35,253 nt of DNA from Chloroflexota bacterium (GCA_014338005.1 QUBZ01000044.1:1-35253); one strand, 5' to 3'. Positions 1 to 8,454 are shown, counted from the first letter of the stretch. Notes: generated by a model from the letters alone, not told the origin. Program-made: numbers and translations.

Positions 1-678
1 CCACCACTCGCCCAGGGCTGCGGTGTTCGGCGTTTCCATCGGCCCGAAGCAGCCATAACAGCCCCGGTTGTAAGCCGGGCAAAGCGCGCCGCAGCCGGCG
101 TGTGTCACCGGCCCCAGACAAGGCGTACCGTGCGCGACCATCACGCAGACTGTGCCGCGCTGCTTGCATTCCACGCATACACTGTACGAGGGGGTGTTGG
201 GTTTGCGTCCGTTCAGGTAGGCGCTGAGTACCTCGACCAACTGGTATTTGTTGACGGGGCAGCCGCGCAGTTGGAAGTCTACGAACACATGATCGGCGAT
301 GGGGGTGGATTTTTCCAGCGTTTCGATGTACGCCGGTGTGGCATAAACTGCTTTAACATAGCTGTTAACATCTTTGAAGTTTCGCAGCGCCTGGATACCC
401 CCGGCGGTGGCACAGGCGCCAATCGTCACCAGAAATTTAGAGCTTTTGCGAATCTGATGAATACGCTCGGCGTCGTGAGGGGTCGTGATCGAACCCTCGA
501 CCAGCGACACATCATAGGGGCCGCGCACAACGGAGCGCGTGGCCTCCGGGAAATAGGCGATTTCGATTGCCCCGGCGACGGCCAGGAGTTCGTCCTCGCA
601 GTCCAGTAAGCTCAACTGGCAGCCATCGCAGGAGGCAAATTTCCAGACGGCGAGTTTGGGTTTATGGTCACGCGGCAT
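1..678 (-). CDS. hydD: Group 3b [NiFe] hydrogenase small (delta) subunit HydD, C-terminus cut by window edge
   Basis: Small electron-transfer subunit of an NAD(P)-linked cytoplasmic [NiFe] hydrogenase (sulfhydrogenase delta). It carries Fe-S clusters that link the NiFe subunit to HydG/HydB. Visible: an N-terminal [10 protein letters not shown] motif (C17, C20) for the proximal [4Fe-4S] cluster, an [11 protein letters not shown] motif, and RGCPVNK. A Cys-rich C-terminal half follows ([35 protein letters not shown]), typical of the extra ferredoxin-like clusters of this family. The 226 codons run in frame off the left edge; I estimate that some tens of residues are missing. It starts 2 bases after the hydG stop, so it is translationally coupled. 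The catalytic large subunit hydA would be expected next, outside the window. No Tat signal is seen, consistent with a soluble enzyme. Family assignment is firm. Confidence 0.93.
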   Translation of the reverse strand, partial: MPRDHKPKLAVWKFASCDGCQLSLLDCEDELLAVAGAIEIAYFPEATRSVVRGPYDVSLVEGSITTPHDAERIHQIRKSSKFLVTIGACATAGGIQALRNFKDVNSYVKAVYATPAYIETLEKSTPIADHVFVDFQLRGCPVNKYQLVEVLSAYLNGRKPNTPSYSVCVECKQRGTVCVMVAHGTPCLGPVTHAGCGALCPAYNRGCYGCFGPMETPNTAALGEWW

Positions 679-680
679 GG

Positions 681-1541
681 TTATATCTCCCACATGGCAA
701 GCCAGTTTTGCATCTGGCTGTACGGATAGACGGGGCCGTTTTTACAGATGAAGGTCGGCCCAAACTGACAGTGACCGCAGAAGCCGACGGCGCATTTCAT
801 GTTACGTTCCATCGAGATGTAGATGTTATCGGGGTTAACGCCGCGTTTCTGTAGTTCGATGGCGGTGAAACGCATCATCACCTCCGGGCCGCACACCATT
901 GCGATGGTGTTCAGCGGGTCGAACGGCGCTTTGGGGATAAGTTTGGTGACGACGCCGACGTTGCCGTGCCAGCGGGTATTGGCATAGTCTACCGTGACAT
1001 AAATTTCAAGGTCGAAGCGCGCGCGCCATTTCTCCAATTCCTTGCGGAACAGGATGTCTTCCGGGCTGCGGCAGCCATACAGCAGCACGATTTTGCCGTA
1101 GCGGTCGCGTTGGGCGAGTATCTGATAAAGCGCCGGGCGCAGCGGGGCCAGGCCGATACCGCCCGCCACAAATACCAGGTCGTTACCCTTCGCCGCCTGA
1201 ACCGGCCAGGCGCTGCCGAAAGGCCCGCGCACGCCGATGACATCGCCGATTTTGAGCTCCCGCATCGCGCGCGTGACCGTGCCGACGACGCGCGTGGTAT
1301 GCACCAGCGTTTCGGGATGCAGGGGGTCGCCGCTGATCGAGACCGGAATCTCGCCGACGCCGTAGACGTAGAGCATGTTAAACTGGCCGGCTTCAAAGGG
1401 AAATGTCTGATACCCCTCCAGAGAGACTAACTCAACGGTGAAGGTATCGTAAGACTCTTTAAGAATACGATGGATGCGGAATAGACCCGGCAGCATCGGA
1501 TCGGTGGCGGTCAGTTTTTCGGTGAGCAGATTTTCAACCAT
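681..1541 (-). CDS. hydG: Group 3b hydrogenase gamma subunit HydG (FAD/NAD(P)-binding reductase)
   Basis: Flavoprotein that passes electrons between the hydrogenase Fe-S chain and NAD(P)H. It belongs to the ferredoxin-NADP reductase-like family. Visible: the FAD-binding beta-barrel with a GEIPVSIS motif (R-x-Y-S equivalent), the nucleotide-binding motif [14 protein letters not shown], a [10 protein letters not shown] motif near the C-terminal third, and a C-terminal [2Fe-2S] motif [17 protein letters not shown]. The ATG at 1541 is chosen because it overlaps the stop of the preceding gene (ATGGTTGA). An in-frame ATG at 1583 would put 14 unconserved residues inside the upstream gene. The resulting 286 residues match the usual family length. 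Gene order hydB-cNMP-hydG-hydD supports the group 3b assignment. This is not the [FeFe]-hydrogenase maturase that is also called HydG. Confidence 0.93.
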   Translation of the reverse strand: MVENLLTEKLTATDPMLPGLFRIHRILKESYDTFTVELVSLEGYQTFPFEAGQFNMLYVYGVGEIPVSISGDPLHPETLVHTTRVVGTVTRAMRELKIGDVIGVRGPFGSAWPVQAAKGNDLVFVAGGIGLAPLRPALYQILAQRDRYGKIVLLYGCRSPEDILFRKELEKWRARFDLEIYVTVDYANTRWHGNVGVVTKLIPKAPFDPLNTIAMVCGPEVMMRFTAIELQKRGVNPDNIYISMERNMKCAVGFCGHCQFGPTFICKNGPVYPYSQMQNWLAMWEI

Positions 1542-1986
1542 AGATGTCCAACACCTGTAGTCTAGTCGCGTGCAGGCGATCAATGACGATGGCGGCGAAG
1601 CGTTTCATCAGTTCGTAACCAAGATCGGTATCCGCGTCGCATTTGCCGCGCAGGCAGGCGCCATCCAGGGCGATGGCGCGCGTCAGGCTGACTGCTCGCG
1701 CGCTGAAGTGCCACTTGTAAGGCGGGAACAGCCAAGACCAGCCGAGAATATCATCTTCGTGGACGGTGTAAATCGGAAGCTGTCCCCGGCGCGGGTCGTG
1801 CAGTTCAATGACAACCTGGCCGTGCCGGATGAGGTAAAACGTGTTGGCCGGTTCGCCTTCGCGGAAGATGTAATCACCGGGGTCGAAACGCGCGTTGCTG
1901 CCGCACCCGGCGATTATATCAATATATTCGGGCTTGAGGTCCTGGAAAAATCTGGTTTCTTTGAGAATAGCGTCAAACGTTTTCAT
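1534..1986 (-). CDS. Cyclic nucleotide-binding-domain protein within the hydrogenase operon
   Basis: A 150-residue protein made almost entirely of one CRP-type cyclic nucleotide-binding beta-roll. Visible: FFQDLKPEYIDIIAGCG at the start, then the GDYIFREGEPANTFYLIRHGQVVI pattern of the beta-roll (shown here as FREGEPANTFYLI), and ARAVSLTRAIALDG. The C-terminal segment is helical and too short for the winged-helix DNA-binding domain of CRP/FNR proteins, so I do not call it a transcription factor. It overlaps hydB by 14 bases and hydG by 8, so it is made together with the hydrogenase. A role as an allosteric or assembly partner of the enzyme is inference. Similar stand-alone cNMP proteins occur in some group 3b operons (recalled knowledge). 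Whether the phosphate-binding pocket is intact was not tested. Confidence 0.85.
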   Translation of the reverse strand: MKTFDAILKETRFFQDLKPEYIDIIAGCGSNARFDPGDYIFREGEPANTFYLIRHGQVVIELHDPRRGQLPIYTVHEDDILGWSWLFPPYKWHFSARAVSLTRAIALDGACLRGKCDADTDLGYELMKRFAAIVIDRLHATRLQVLDIYG

Positions 1987-3142
1987 GTTTTACCCCTTTT
2001 TTAGAAGTTTTGCCCCCGCCTGCGCGGACAGCCTGAACTTCCTCGGTGATGTCTATGCCCACCGGACACCAGGTGATGCAGCGCCCACAGCCGACACAGC
2101 CCGATGTGCCAAACTGGTCAATCCAGGTCGCCAGTTTGTGGGTCAGCCACTGGCGATAACGTGATTTGGTGGAATAACGCACGCTGCCGCCATGAATGTA
2201 GGAAAAGTCCATCGTAAAACAGGAGTCCCATTTTCGTACCCGTTGGGCCTGTTCGCCGGTCAGGTCGGTTACATCCTCGACGGTGGTGCAGAAGCAGGTG
2301 GGGCAGACCAGCGTGCAGTTGCCACAGGTCAGGCAGCGCCGGGCGACATCATCCCAGCGAGGGCTTTCGTAGCTGCGGTACAGCAGTTCCTTCAGGTCAT
2401 CGGTCTTTAATTCGCGCCCCATACTGGCGGCGGTTTGCGCCAGGATACGCTCGGCTGCCTCGATTTCGCCTTCACCGGCGGGGCGGTGGGGCAGCTCTCG
2501 CATTATTTCGGCGCCGGCTTCCGAGCCGATTTCGACCACAAAATAATGGCGTTCGTCTTCCAGAATTTCGGTCAAAGCCAGGTCAAAGCCAGAAGACGCC
2601 TTTGGCCCGGTATTCATCGAAGCGCAGAAGCAGGTGCCGCCGGCGCGGCCACAGTTCACGGCGACGATGAAGGTATTCTCGCGGCGAGCCTTGTAGTGCG
2701 GGTCCAAAAACTCGCTGTAGAGGAAAACCTTATCCTGAATGGCGATGGCCTGAAGCTCGCACGCCCGCACGCCGACGAAAGCGTAACGCGGGGACGTATC
2801 TTCCGCCGTGATCTGGAACGTGCCGTTGCTGCGATGGGCTTCCCACAGGGTGAGGGCAGGGGGATGTAGAAAACGCTTCCAGGACTGCGGGCTGGCCGTG
2901 TAAGCAAAGAGGGCTTTATTATCGCTCTTTTCAAGACGATACGCCCCGGCAGACTGTGAGTCCGTCCAACCAACCGGAAATTCATGATCGGACAGAACTT
3001 CATCGTAGATTACCGCGCCATCGCGCACGGTTGGGCCGATGACATGATAACCCTGAGCGTTTAAAACTTCGAGCAGCTTTTGGAAGTCTTTACGCTCAAA
3101 AATCAGAGGGGGTGATACAGGAAAAGGTGATGGTATTGCCAT
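1973..3142 (-). CDS. hydB: Group 3b hydrogenase beta subunit HydB (4Fe-4S ferredoxin-like)
   Basis: Iron-sulfur subunit of the sulfhydrogenase, related to anaerobic sulfite reductase subunit A. It relays electrons between HydG and HydD. Visible in 389 residues: a [15 protein letters not shown] motif, a middle Cys-rich stretch ([14 protein letters not shown]), then two ferredoxin clusters, [26 protein letters not shown] (positions about 274-295) and [16 protein letters not shown] near the C-terminus. The ATG is preceded by a perfect AGGAGGA ribosome binding site at 3152-3158. It is the first gene of the minus-strand operon, divergent from the group 4 hydrogenase genes with 193 bases between the start codons. 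The length and motif order are normal. Confidence 0.93.
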   Translation of the reverse strand: MAIPSPFPVSPPLIFERKDFQKLLEVLNAQGYHVIGPTVRDGAVIYDEVLSDHEFPVGWTDSQSAGAYRLEKSDNKALFAYTASPQSWKRFLHPPALTLWEAHRSNGTFQITAEDTSPRYAFVGVRACELQAIAIQDKVFLYSEFLDPHYKARRENTFIVAVNCGRAGGTCFCASMNTGPKASSGFDLALTEILEDERHYFVVEIGSEAGAEIMRELPHRPAGEGEIEAAERILAQTAASMGRELKTDDLKELLYRSYESPRWDDVARRCLTCGNCTLVCPTCFCTTVEDVTDLTGEQAQRVRKWDSCFTMDFSYIHGGSVRYSTKSRYRQWLTHKLATWIDQFGTSGCVGCGRCITWCPVGIDITEEVQAVRAGGGKTSKKGVKHENV

Positions 3143-3335
3143 AGGGTATAGTCCTCCTAAGGTGAATTGTATGTATCACCGTATTTTTTACGCATATGCC
3201 GAAAATACATGTTTAATTGTGCAAAAAGTCACAAATGAAGGACAAAGATCATCGTTGGATGTGCCGTTCTACACTGTCGGCGCGGCGTCCTGCCGTTATA
3301 AACTTATTAGGACAAAAAGGAGTCAATCCCTTACA
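3143..3335. promoter_or_regulatory. Divergent control region between the two hydrogenase operons
   Basis: This AT-richer 193-base region separates hydB (minus) from the group 4 operon (plus). It holds the hydB ribosome binding site (3152-3158, minus) and an AAGGAG ribosome binding site at 3317-3322 (plus) about 13 bases before the ATG at 3336. A TATAAA at 3297-3302 could be a plus-strand -10 box but has only a weak -35 partner. The palindrome at 3217-3234 is listed separately. No clear sigma-70 promoter could be assigned for the minus strand. Confidence 0.6.
3217..3234. promoter_or_regulatory. Candidate Rex or CRP/FNR-type operator
   Basis: The 18-base sequence TTGTGCAAAAAGTCACAA has perfect 5-base arms TTGTG/CACAA. 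It matches the known Rex consensus TTGTGAANNNNTTCACAA at 12 of 14 defined positions. It also matches the CRP half-sites TGTGA-N6-TCACA at 9 of 10. Rex represses fermentative and hydrogenase genes and is released by NADH, which fits an NAD(P)-linked hydrogenase operon. Its position between two divergent hydrogenase operons supports regulation of one or both. Which protein binds cannot be settled from sequence. Confidence 0.55.
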
Positions 3336-3905
3336 ATGTTGCAAGTAAGCCTGCTGATTGCTGCGGTGTTCTGCGCCATCCAGGCAATTCGCACACCGCG
3401 TTTGTTAGTTGCGGCTATCTGGCTGGCGGGCGTCAGCGCGTTGGTGGCCGTTTTGCTGTATCTGCTGGGCGCTCATGAGGTTGCCGTCATCGAGTTAAGC
3501 GTGGGCGCGGGGCTGGTAACTGTTCTGTTTGTGTTTGCCATCAGTCTGGCAGGCGAAGAAACGACCCGTCTGCCGGCGATCATTCCGCGCCCGCTGGCGA
3601 TAGGATTGGTCGCTGCTTCCATCCTGCTGCTGGCCTGGATGCTGGCGCCGACGGACAGCCCACCGGCAGCCGCCGACGAATCCTCATTTACAGTCGTGGT
3701 ATGGCAGGAACGGAGCGCCGATACTCTGGCGCAGATCGTGTTGATTTTCGCGGGGGTATTGGGTGTGCTGGGAATTTTGGCCGAAGAACGTCCCGTCGAA
3801 AAACCCGGCGTAGAAGCCGTGCAGCCGGGCGATGCGCCTGCCGACAAACTGCCGGAGCAAGTGGGTTTTGAGGTCGAGTCAAGCCTGGAAAGGGAGCATG
3901 CATGA
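3336..3905 (+). CDS. Fused MbhD/MbhE-like (NuoJ-type) membrane subunit of group 4 hydrogenase
   Basis: Membrane subunit that links the hydrogenase module to the antiporter-like ion-pumping subunits. The first half is a DUF4040/MbhD-like domain with several hydrophobic helices and the motif GAHEVAVIELSVGAGLVTVL. The acidic residues there correspond to the conserved mid-membrane charge of the MrpA C-terminus and NuoJ. The second half resembles MbhE: WQERSADTLAQIVLIFAGVLGV. The C-terminal tail of about 35 residues is hydrophilic. ATG 3336 is chosen because membrane helices begin there and AAGGAG lies upstream. The in-frame extension back to 3162 is non-conserved and covers the operator. The gene overlaps the next by ATGA. 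Naming as MbhD-MbhE rather than plain NuoJ is based on the motifs and is moderately secure. Confidence 0.8.
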   Translation: MLQVSLLIAAVFCAIQAIRTPRLLVAAIWLAGVSALVAVLLYLLGAHEVAVIELSVGAGLVTVLFVFAISLAGEETTRLPAIIPRPLAIGLVAASILLLAWMLAPTDSPPAAADESSFTVVVWQERSADTLAQIVLIFAGVLGVLGILAEERPVEKPGVEAVQPGDAPADKLPEQVGFEVESSLEREHA

Positions 3906-4207
3906 CCCCATTACACGTAGCGGCTACCGGGGCTTTGGTTTTGCTGGGCATCGGACTGTACGGCCTGCTGGCGCTGCGGAACCTGATTAAGGTTATTATC
4001 GCCCTGCAAATTATGGTTAAGGGTGTAGTGCTGGCGCTGGTGGCCGCCGGCAGCATCAGCGGCCAGATTAATCTGGGGCAGAGCCTGGCCGTGACGCTGA
4101 TCGTTGCCGATACGATAGTGGCGGTAGTGGGGCTGGCGCTGGCGGTTCAGGTGCGGCGGCGTTTCGGCTCGCTGGATGTTCAGGAACTTTCGACCCTGCG
4201 GGGTTGA
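3902..4207 (+). CDS. NuoK/MrpC/MbhG-like membrane subunit
   Basis: A 101-residue protein with three predicted transmembrane helices (about 5-22, 28-52, 60-83). This is the size and layout of NuoK, MnhC/MrpC and MbhG. Visible: GIGLYGLLALRNLIKVIIALQ followed by a second helix with KGVVLALVAAG, and QSLAVTLIVADTIVAVVGLALAVQVRRR, which resembles the family's DPLPQALVLTxIVI region. In complex I the NuoK helices carry conserved glutamates for proton transfer. Here the glutamate between helices is not obvious, whereas the D in VADTIVA is kept, as in MrpC-type sequences. The start overlaps the previous stop (ATGA) and has AAGGGAG upstream. It lies between the MbhDE-like and NuoL-like genes, the usual order. 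Confidence 0.85.
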   Translation: MTPLHVAATGALVLLGIGLYGLLALRNLIKVIIALQIMVKGVVLALVAAGSISGQINLGQSLAVTLIVADTIVAVVGLALAVQVRRRFGSLDVQELSTLRG

Positions 4208-4234
4208 GCGGTTTTTCTGTAAGAAGGGGCATGT

Positions 4235-6148
4235 ATGTTCAATCTGGTTCCGCTCGTTATTGCCTTCCCGGTGGCCGGAGTGCTGCTGAACCTGGCCTTT
4301 GGGACGCGCATACGCGAACCTATCACAGGGATTATCGCCAGTGTGATATCTGGACTGGCTTTTGCCGTGTCTGTTCTCCTGTTGTTGGCGCTTATATCGC
4401 AGCCGGAAGGCGCGATTGTTTCGCTGGGGGAATGGATACAGGTCGGCGGCCTGAGTATATCATGGTCGTTTCGGGTGGATACACTTTCGGTGGCGATGAT
4501 GCTGGTGGTGACAGGTGTTGGAACGCTCATCCACATATACTCAATTGGGTATATGCACGGGGACGCGCGTTTTACACGCTTTTTTGTCTACTTAAATCTG
4601 TTTCTGGCGGCCATGCTGCTGCTGGTGAGCGCCGATAATTTTTTGCTGCTGTTCGTCGGCTGGGAGGGGGTAGGGCTGTGTTCCTACCTGCTGATCGGCT
4701 TCTGGTTCGATAAACCCGGCGGCGAGGGCTGGCGAAACAGCAGTGCCGCGCGTAAGGCTTTTCTGGCGAACCGCGTCGGGGATGCCGGGCTGCTGCTGGC
4801 GATGTTCGCCATGTTCTGGGTGTTCGGCTCGCTGAATTTTGCCGATGTGCTCGGCCAGGCCGAGGAAACCCTGGCGGTCGGCGCGCCGCTGGCGACGCTG
4901 ATCTCACTGCTGCTGCTTTTGGGCGTGACCGGTAAAAGCGCCCAGATTCCGCTGTTCGTATGGCTGCCGGACGCAATGGCCGGCCCAACTCCAGCCTCGG
5001 CGCTCATCCACGCCGCGACGATGGTCACAGCCGGCGTTTATCTGATCGCCCGCACAGGGGTTTTGTTCGCGCTGTCGCCGGTCGCGCAGGGTATGGTGGT
5101 GCTGGTGGGGACGTGTACGGCGCTGCTGGCGGCCAGTATTGCCGTCGGGCAGAATGACATCAAGCGCGTACTGGCCTATTCGACCATCAGCCAGCTTGGG
5201 TTTATGGTCGCGGCGGTGGGCATGGGCGCATATACGGCAGGGCTGTTTCACCTCGTTACCCATGCGTTTTTTAAGGCGCTGCTGTTTATGGCCGCCGGCT
5301 CGGTGATTCACGGCGTCGCGCATGGTTTCGGCCATGCCGGGCGCGGCGAGGCGTTCGACCCGCAGGATATGCGGGTGATGGGCGGTTTGCGGTCGAAGAT
5401 GCCGGTTACATTCTGGACGTATATCGCGGGCGCGCTGGCGCTGGCGGGGCTGCCGCCGCTGGCCGGTTTCTTTTCAAAAGATGAAATTTTGCTGGTGGCG
5501 TTCGAGCATTACCCGCTGGCTTATGTCGCGCTGACGGCGGCGGCTTTTCTGACTGCGTTTTACATCGCGCGGCAGATGTTGATGGTATTTTTCGGCAAAG
5601 GGCGGACTCAGGCCGCCGCGCACGCCGTTGAAAGCGGGCGTTATATGTTAATCCCGCTCATCATTTTGGCCGGGCTGTCGGTGATCGGCGGGGCGCTGAA
5701 CCTGCCGGGCGTTCACACACTGGGCGGCTGGCTGGAACACACCACCCATGAGGCCGAAGCCGGGGCATTTAACGCCGGCGTGGCGGGGGTTTCGACGGCG
5801 CTGGCGCTGCTGGGTTTTGGGCTGGCGTATATGCTGTATGGCCGCCGCCCGGTCGGCGAGCGCGACCCGCTGGAAGGCGCGCTCTTTAACGCGCTGCGAA
5901 ACAAATGGTGGGTGGACGAGCTTTATGATCGGATTGTGGTGCGCCCGTACAACTGCCTGTCCCGGTTAGCCGCCGGGTTTGACCGTACTGTAATAGACGG
6001 CGCGGGGCTGCGGCTGGCGCGGCTGATGATCTGGTTGGGCGAAACGGCGCGCATCACGCAGACCGGGCAGTTGAACTGGAACGTGGCCGGGATTGTCGGC
6101 GGGCTGTTGATCGTCCTGATTATTGTGGTATTGGGGAGGGGCGCATGA
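4235..6148 (+). CDS. NuoL-like antiporter subunit of the group 4 hydrogenase
   Basis: A large (637 residues) proton- or sodium-translocating membrane subunit of the NuoL/MrpA-N/HyfB family. Visible: DTLSVAMMLVVTGVGTLIHIYSIGYM, the conserved glutamate in FVGWEGVGLCSYLLIGFW, GKSAQIPLFVWLPDAMAGPTPASALIHAATMV with the key lysine, the second lysine and histidines in DIKRVLAYSTISQLGFM and HAFFKALLF, and LAGLPPLAGFFSKDEIL. The C-terminus has WWVDELYDRIVVRPYNCLSR and a final hydrophobic helix, matching the long lateral helix and anchor that brace complex I. That full NuoL length is unusual for small Ech-type hydrogenases. The start is the second of two nearby ATGs, with AGAAGGGG upstream. It overlaps the next gene by ATGA. 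Confidence 0.92.
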   Translation: MFNLVPLVIAFPVAGVLLNLAFGTRIREPITGIIASVISGLAFAVSVLLLLALISQPEGAIVSLGEWIQVGGLSISWSFRVDTLSVAMMLVVTGVGTLIHIYSIGYMHGDARFTRFFVYLNLFLAAMLLLVSADNFLLLFVGWEGVGLCSYLLIGFWFDKPGGEGWRNSSAARKAFLANRVGDAGLLLAMFAMFWVFGSLNFADVLGQAEETLAVGAPLATLISLLLLLGVTGKSAQIPLFVWLPDAMAGPTPASALIHAATMVTAGVYLIARTGVLFALSPVAQGMVVLVGTCTALLAASIAVGQNDIKRVLAYSTISQLGFMVAAVGMGAYTAGLFHLVTHAFFKALLFMAAGSVIHGVAHGFGHAGRGEAFDPQDMRVMGGLRSKMPVTFWTYIAGALALAGLPPLAGFFSKDEILLVAFEHYPLAYVALTAAAFLTAFYIARQMLMVFFGKGRTQAAAHAVESGRYMLIPLIILAGLSVIGGALNLPGVHTLGGWLEHTTHEAEAGAFNAGVAGVSTALALLGFGLAYMLYGRRPVGERDPLEGALFNALRNKWWVDELYDRIVVRPYNCLSRLAAGFDRTVIDGAGLRLARLMIWLGETARITQTGQLNWNVAGIVGGLLIVLIIVVLGRGA

Positions 6149-7632
6149 ACCCGGCTGTGCCTGTCAGTCTGATTATCGTGCCGCTGGCTGCTTCGCCGCT
6201 TCCTTATCTGATAGGCCGCCTGCCTCGCCGGATATTTCTGACTCCCCGGTGGATTGCGCTGGCGGCGCTGGCTGTTGTGTGGGTGGTCTTTGCGTTGATG
6301 ATGCGGGATTATGTCGCGCCGGTAACGCTGCAATTCGAGGCGGTCGCTTTTCAGGTAGACGGCCTGAGCCTGCTGCTGGCGGCGCTGGCGCTGGCGCTTG
6401 GCACGCTGGCGGTGATCTATTCCGGGCCGTATATGGCCGGGCAAACCGGCGAAGAAAAATATTACGCCCTGCTGCTGGTGCTTACCGGGGCGATGATCGG
6501 CCTGGCCTGCGCCGCCGATCTGTTCAACCTGTGGGTGTGGTTTGAGGCGATGGTGATCTGCACCTATCTGCTGGTCGCTTTTTATCGTCAGCGGCCAACT
6601 TCACTGGAAGCGGGGGTGAAATATCTCGTTCAGAGCGCAGTCGGGTCGGTGCTGGTAGTGCTGGGTATCGCGCTGGTGCTGGCGCAGACCGGCACGCTTG
6701 ATCTGGCTGCCATCCGGCAGGCCACCGGCGATGCGACATTGATGCCGGTGGCCGGGGCGCTGTTTTTGATCGGTTTTGGCGTCAAACTCGCCATCGTGCC
6801 GCTGCATACCTGGCTGCCGGACGCCTACGCCGAGTCGCCCAGCGGCATCAGCGCGGTGTTATCCGGGGTGGTGACTAAAGCCGGTCTGGTGGCGCTGCTG
6901 CGGGTGGCGGCGGCGCTGGCGGGAATCACGCTGTCCTGGGGCGTGCTGCTGATGGCCTTCGGGACGCTGAACATCTTGGTTGGCAACCTGCTGGCGCTGC
7001 GGCAGACGCAGATCAAACGGCTGCTGGCGTATTCCAGTATGAGCCAGATCGGTTACATGCTGCTGGGCCTGGGCATCGGCATTTATACCGGCGAAAGTTC
7101 GGGCATTCAGGGTGGGCTGTTCCACGCGCTGAATCATGGGCTAATGAAAGGTCTGGCATTTTTCGCGGTCGGCGCGGTGTTATATGCCCTGGGGCGGCTC
7201 TCTGGCGGCGAACATACGTTGGGCATCGGCGATCTGCGCGGCACGGCGCGGCGTTATCCCCTGATCGGGCTTGCTTTGACTCTGGCGCTGTTGAGCTTGG
7301 GCGGTGTGCCTCCGCTGGCCGGGTTTATGTCGAAATGGCAGATTTTCGCCGCCGGTGTCGGGACCGGCACGGGATGGATTGATGCGCTGGTCATCTTCGC
7401 CGCGCTGAACAGTGTGCTTTCGCTGGCTTATTATCTGCCGGTGATTAACATGCTCTTTCAGGACTCTTCATCCACTGCCGGGCAGACGGCGCGGTGTTTG
7501 CCGGTCGCTATTGTGCTGCCGGTGGTTTTACTGGCGGTGGCGATGCTGGTAGTCGGCCTGTGGCCGGGTGCGCTGATGTGGCTGACACAGCCCGCGACAT
7601 CCGCGCTGATGGCGGCCTTTGGTGGTTTGTGA
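6145..7632 (+). CDS. NuoN/NuoM/MrpD/MbhH-like antiporter subunit
   Basis: Second antiporter-like, ion-translocating subunit (495 residues, about 14 helices). Visible: the conserved glutamate in FNLWVWFEAMVICTYLLVAF, the lysine in GFGVKLAIVPLHTWLPDAYAESPSGISAVLSGVVTKAG (given here as separate pieces of one loop), TQIKRLLAYSSMSQIGYMLLG, FHALNHGLMKGLAFFAVG, and LGGVPPLAGFMSKWQIF. The AESPSGISAVLSG form is characteristic of MrpD/MbhH and hydrogenase-type homologues. The operon thus has two large antiporter modules against three in complex I. It overlaps the NuoL-like gene by 4 bases (ATGA) and is followed after 7 bases by the NuoA-like gene. Confidence 0.9.
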   Translation: MNPAVPVSLIIVPLAASPLPYLIGRLPRRIFLTPRWIALAALAVVWVVFALMMRDYVAPVTLQFEAVAFQVDGLSLLLAALALALGTLAVIYSGPYMAGQTGEEKYYALLLVLTGAMIGLACAADLFNLWVWFEAMVICTYLLVAFYRQRPTSLEAGVKYLVQSAVGSVLVVLGIALVLAQTGTLDLAAIRQATGDATLMPVAGALFLIGFGVKLAIVPLHTWLPDAYAESPSGISAVLSGVVTKAGLVALLRVAAALAGITLSWGVLLMAFGTLNILVGNLLALRQTQIKRLLAYSSMSQIGYMLLGLGIGIYTGESSGIQGGLFHALNHGLMKGLAFFAVGAVLYALGRLSGGEHTLGIGDLRGTARRYPLIGLALTLALLSLGGVPPLAGFMSKWQIFAAGVGTGTGWIDALVIFAALNSVLSLAYYLPVINMLFQDSSSTAGQTARCLPVAIVLPVVLLAVAMLVVGLWPGALMWLTQPATSALMAAFGGL

Positions 7633-7639
7633 GGTGTGT

Positions 7640-7951
7640 ATGGATGTTTTACTGTCGCCCCCTGCTGCGTTTCTGATTTATGTCGTGCTGGCCGGTTTGC
7701 TGGCGCTGTTCGGGAGAAACCTGGCGCCGAATCGGTCTGACTCGCCTTTAAAGAACAGCACGTATGCCAGCGGTGAGGCCGAACCGGAACACCTGGCCGC
7801 GCCGGGTTACAGGCCGTTTTTCCGCATCGCGCTGTTTTTCGCGGTGCTGCACCTGGGCGTGCTGGTGCTGGGCAGCGGTAATCTTTCGCCCGTTGAGGGT
7901 GTTTATCTGGCGGGACTGGGTTTGGCGCTGGTGGCGCTTATCCTGGGATAA
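7640..7951 (+). CDS. NuoA (NDH-1 subunit 3)-like membrane protein
   Basis: A 103-residue protein with three hydrophobic helices, the NuoA layout. The loop after the first helix reads KNSTYASGEAEPEH. It aligns with the complex I motif NxPYECGxxP, so the invariant YECG becomes YASG: the glutamate and the cysteine are both lost. The second helix RPFFRIALFFAVLHLGVLVLG fits the family's RFxxRFYLVAxLFIxFDxEVxFLxP but lacks its acidic residues. ATG 7640 is preferred over 7619 because GAGG lies 4-8 bases upstream and the earlier start would overlap the preceding gene. NuoA-like genes are uncommon in hydrogenase operons. Assignment rests on size, loop and position just before the nuoB-type gene. Confidence 0.78.
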   Translation: MDVLLSPPAAFLIYVVLAGLLALFGRNLAPNRSDSPLKNSTYASGEAEPEHLAAPGYRPFFRIALFFAVLHLGVLVLGSGNLSPVEGVYLAGLGLALVALILG

Positions 7952-7965
7952 CGAGGGTAGAGAAT

Positions 7966-8454
7966 ATGGAACTGGGCAAGGTCTGGAATGACGTTTTCGA
8001 CCGAGTTAAGACCTGGGCGCGGGTGAATTCGCCCTGGGTGCTTCACTTTAACAGCGGCTCGTGTAATGGGTGCGATATTGAAATCCTGGCGACCCTGACG
8101 CCGCGTTATGATGTGGAGCGTTTTGGCGTTAAGCTGGAAGGCAGCCCGCGCCATGCCGATGTTTTGATCTGCACCGGCCCGGTTACGCTGCAAGCGCGCG
8201 ACCGGCTGCTGCGCGTTTACGAGCAGATGCCGGAGCCTAAATTTGTCATTGCGGTCGGCTCGTGTGCGATTTCCGGCGGAGCCTTCCAGGGGTGTTATAA
8301 CGTCGTCGGGCATATTGACGAAGTGATTCCGGTAGATATTTACGTGCCGGGATGCCCGCCGCGCCCGGAGGCGATTATTGACGGCGTGGCGAAACTGCTG
8401 AGCAAGCTGCAAACCCCCGCAGCCGCCCGTCCAGTCGAGGAGACGGTTATATGA
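7966..8454 (+). CDS. Group 4 [NiFe] hydrogenase small subunit (NuoB/MbhJ/HycG-like)
   Basis: Electron-transfer small subunit that binds the proximal [4Fe-4S] cluster next to the NiFe site. It is 162 residues and soluble, at the membrane face. Four cluster cysteines are visible: C33 and C36 in NSGSCNGCDIEILA, C100 in AVGSCAISGG and C130 in VPGCPPRPEAI. The CxxC spacing is the hydrogenase form rather than the adjacent Cys-Cys pair of complex I NuoB. The small size without C-terminal ferredoxin domains is typical of group 4. The ribosome binding site GAGGG precedes the ATG. The gene overlaps the NuoC-like gene by ATGA. Confidence 0.93.
   Translation: MELGKVWNDVFDRVKTWARVNSPWVLHFNSGSCNGCDIEILATLTPRYDVERFGVKLEGSPRHADVLICTGPVTLQARDRLLRVYEQMPEPKFVIAVGSCAISGGAFQGCYNVVGHIDEVIPVDIYVPGCPPRPEAIIDGVAKLLSKLQTPAAARPVEETVI

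Noticed and set aside
100..609. A plus-strand open frame opposite hydD
   Set aside because: It is antisense to a gene with clear hydrogenase motifs, has no family-like features and no ribosome binding site.
3162..3335. An in-frame N-terminal extension of the MbhDE-like protein starting at 3162
   Set aside because: It has no membrane or family features, contains the palindromic operator, and lacks a ribosome binding site at its start; AAGGAG precedes ATG 3336.
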